Shown: positions 32,317-32,400 of the stretch, one piece after another
How the letters are laid out: every line of letters begins with the position of its first letter
Numbering within the stretch: the stretch's first letter is position 1
Origin: Kiritimatiellia bacterium
GTDB lineage: Bacteria > Verrucomicrobiota > Kiritimatiellia > RFP12 > UBA1067
Direction of reading: 5' to 3'
NCBI GenBank assembly: GCA_017514235.1
Contig: JAFWKK010000041.1
Location: forward strand, 1 to 32,400
DNA: 32,400 nt
Program-made: the position numbers and the translations under genes
The notes under the pieces: model-generated
Database searches by the model: none
What the model saw: only the letters and a program-made list of their open reading frames with translations
Told to the model about the DNA's origin: nothing

Positions 32317-32400
32317 ATGAAACTCTGGTTCTCCAAAGACAAAACGACAACTCACGCCCCAGCGCCTGCAACGCCGGCGGCGATGCCCGAACCGCCGCCC
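32317..32400 (+). CDS. Start of an unidentified gene, cut by the window end
   Basis: An open frame starts at the ATG at 32317 and runs off the window after 28 codons: MKLWFSKDKTTTHAPAPATP, then Pro-rich sequence. It begins 21 bases after the HU-zinc-ribbon stop on the same strand, so it is probably the next gene of the secretion operon. The short basic start followed by a Pro/Ala linker is a common opening for pilus and secretion proteins, but 28 codons are not enough to name it. Only a weak ribosome site is present. Confidence 0.55.
   Translation, partial: MKLWFSKDKTTTHAPAPATPAAMPEPPP

Overview
The window is GC-rich bacterial DNA, almost fully coding. The first 28 kb is transcribed from the minus strand; the last 4 kb from the plus strand. 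The mix suggests an anaerobic, probably host-associated or sediment member of the PVC group (a Kiritimatiellota-like organism would fit): a 2-oxoacid:ferredoxin oxidoreductase, Tat-exported Gfo/Idh dehydrogenases and phosphoesterases, pseudopilins with a GspE/GspF machine, and large beta-helix surface proteins. This assignment is inferred from gene style only; no rRNA or marker tree is available here. No tRNA, rRNA, CRISPR array or insertion sequence was seen, and no stretch over 300 bases lacks a gene.

Layout, left to right. 1-3415: housekeeping genes (prmC, a DUF3127 SSB-tailed protein, rsmB, a creatininase-family hydrolase). 3491-3940: an HU gene with its own promoter and a clear intrinsic terminator. 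4020-8918: a five-gene run (lipoprotein TIM-barrel isomerase, Tat-exported Gfo/Idh dehydrogenase, small Cys-rich lipoprotein, second Gfo/Idh dehydrogenase, lone OppD-type ATPase) that looks like sugar or cyclitol catabolism. 8949-11527: the four-subunit korDABC set. 11639-13643: a TPR/MshEN-like protein and two pseudopilins, coupled by 4-base overlaps. 13695-27090: a seven-gene, 13.4 kb surface locus. 27323-27990: a PIN-domain toxin-antitoxin pair. 28229-end (plus strand): gspE, gspF, an orphan HisKA-like protein, an HU-zinc-ribbon fusion, and the start of another gene.

The best candidate for an undescribed system is the surface locus. A promoter at 27228-27256 leads into two large secreted beta-helix proteins that share a C-terminal module of about 250 residues, two paralogous secreted TIM-barrel proteins of glycosidase type, two paralogous Tat-exported metallophosphoesterases, and a 1223-residue protein joining a carbohydrate-binding-like domain, an FAD oxidoreductase, a discoidin-like domain and a GHGGGF/GSSAG esterase. 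Stop and start codons overlap or nearly touch throughout. The pairing of paralogues suggests that a module was duplicated, and the set could process a decorated polymer at the cell surface. The substrate cannot be read from sequence.

Minus-strand promoters share an extended -10 (TGnTATAAT) with little or no -35. One lies so close to its ATG that the transcript is predicted to be leaderless. The toxin-antitoxin pair has a strong promoter framed by a perfect inverted repeat and is flanked by a 22-base direct repeat. A 59-base fragment related to the pilus TPR/MshEN gene lies just before gspE, hinting at past rearrangement of the secretion genes.
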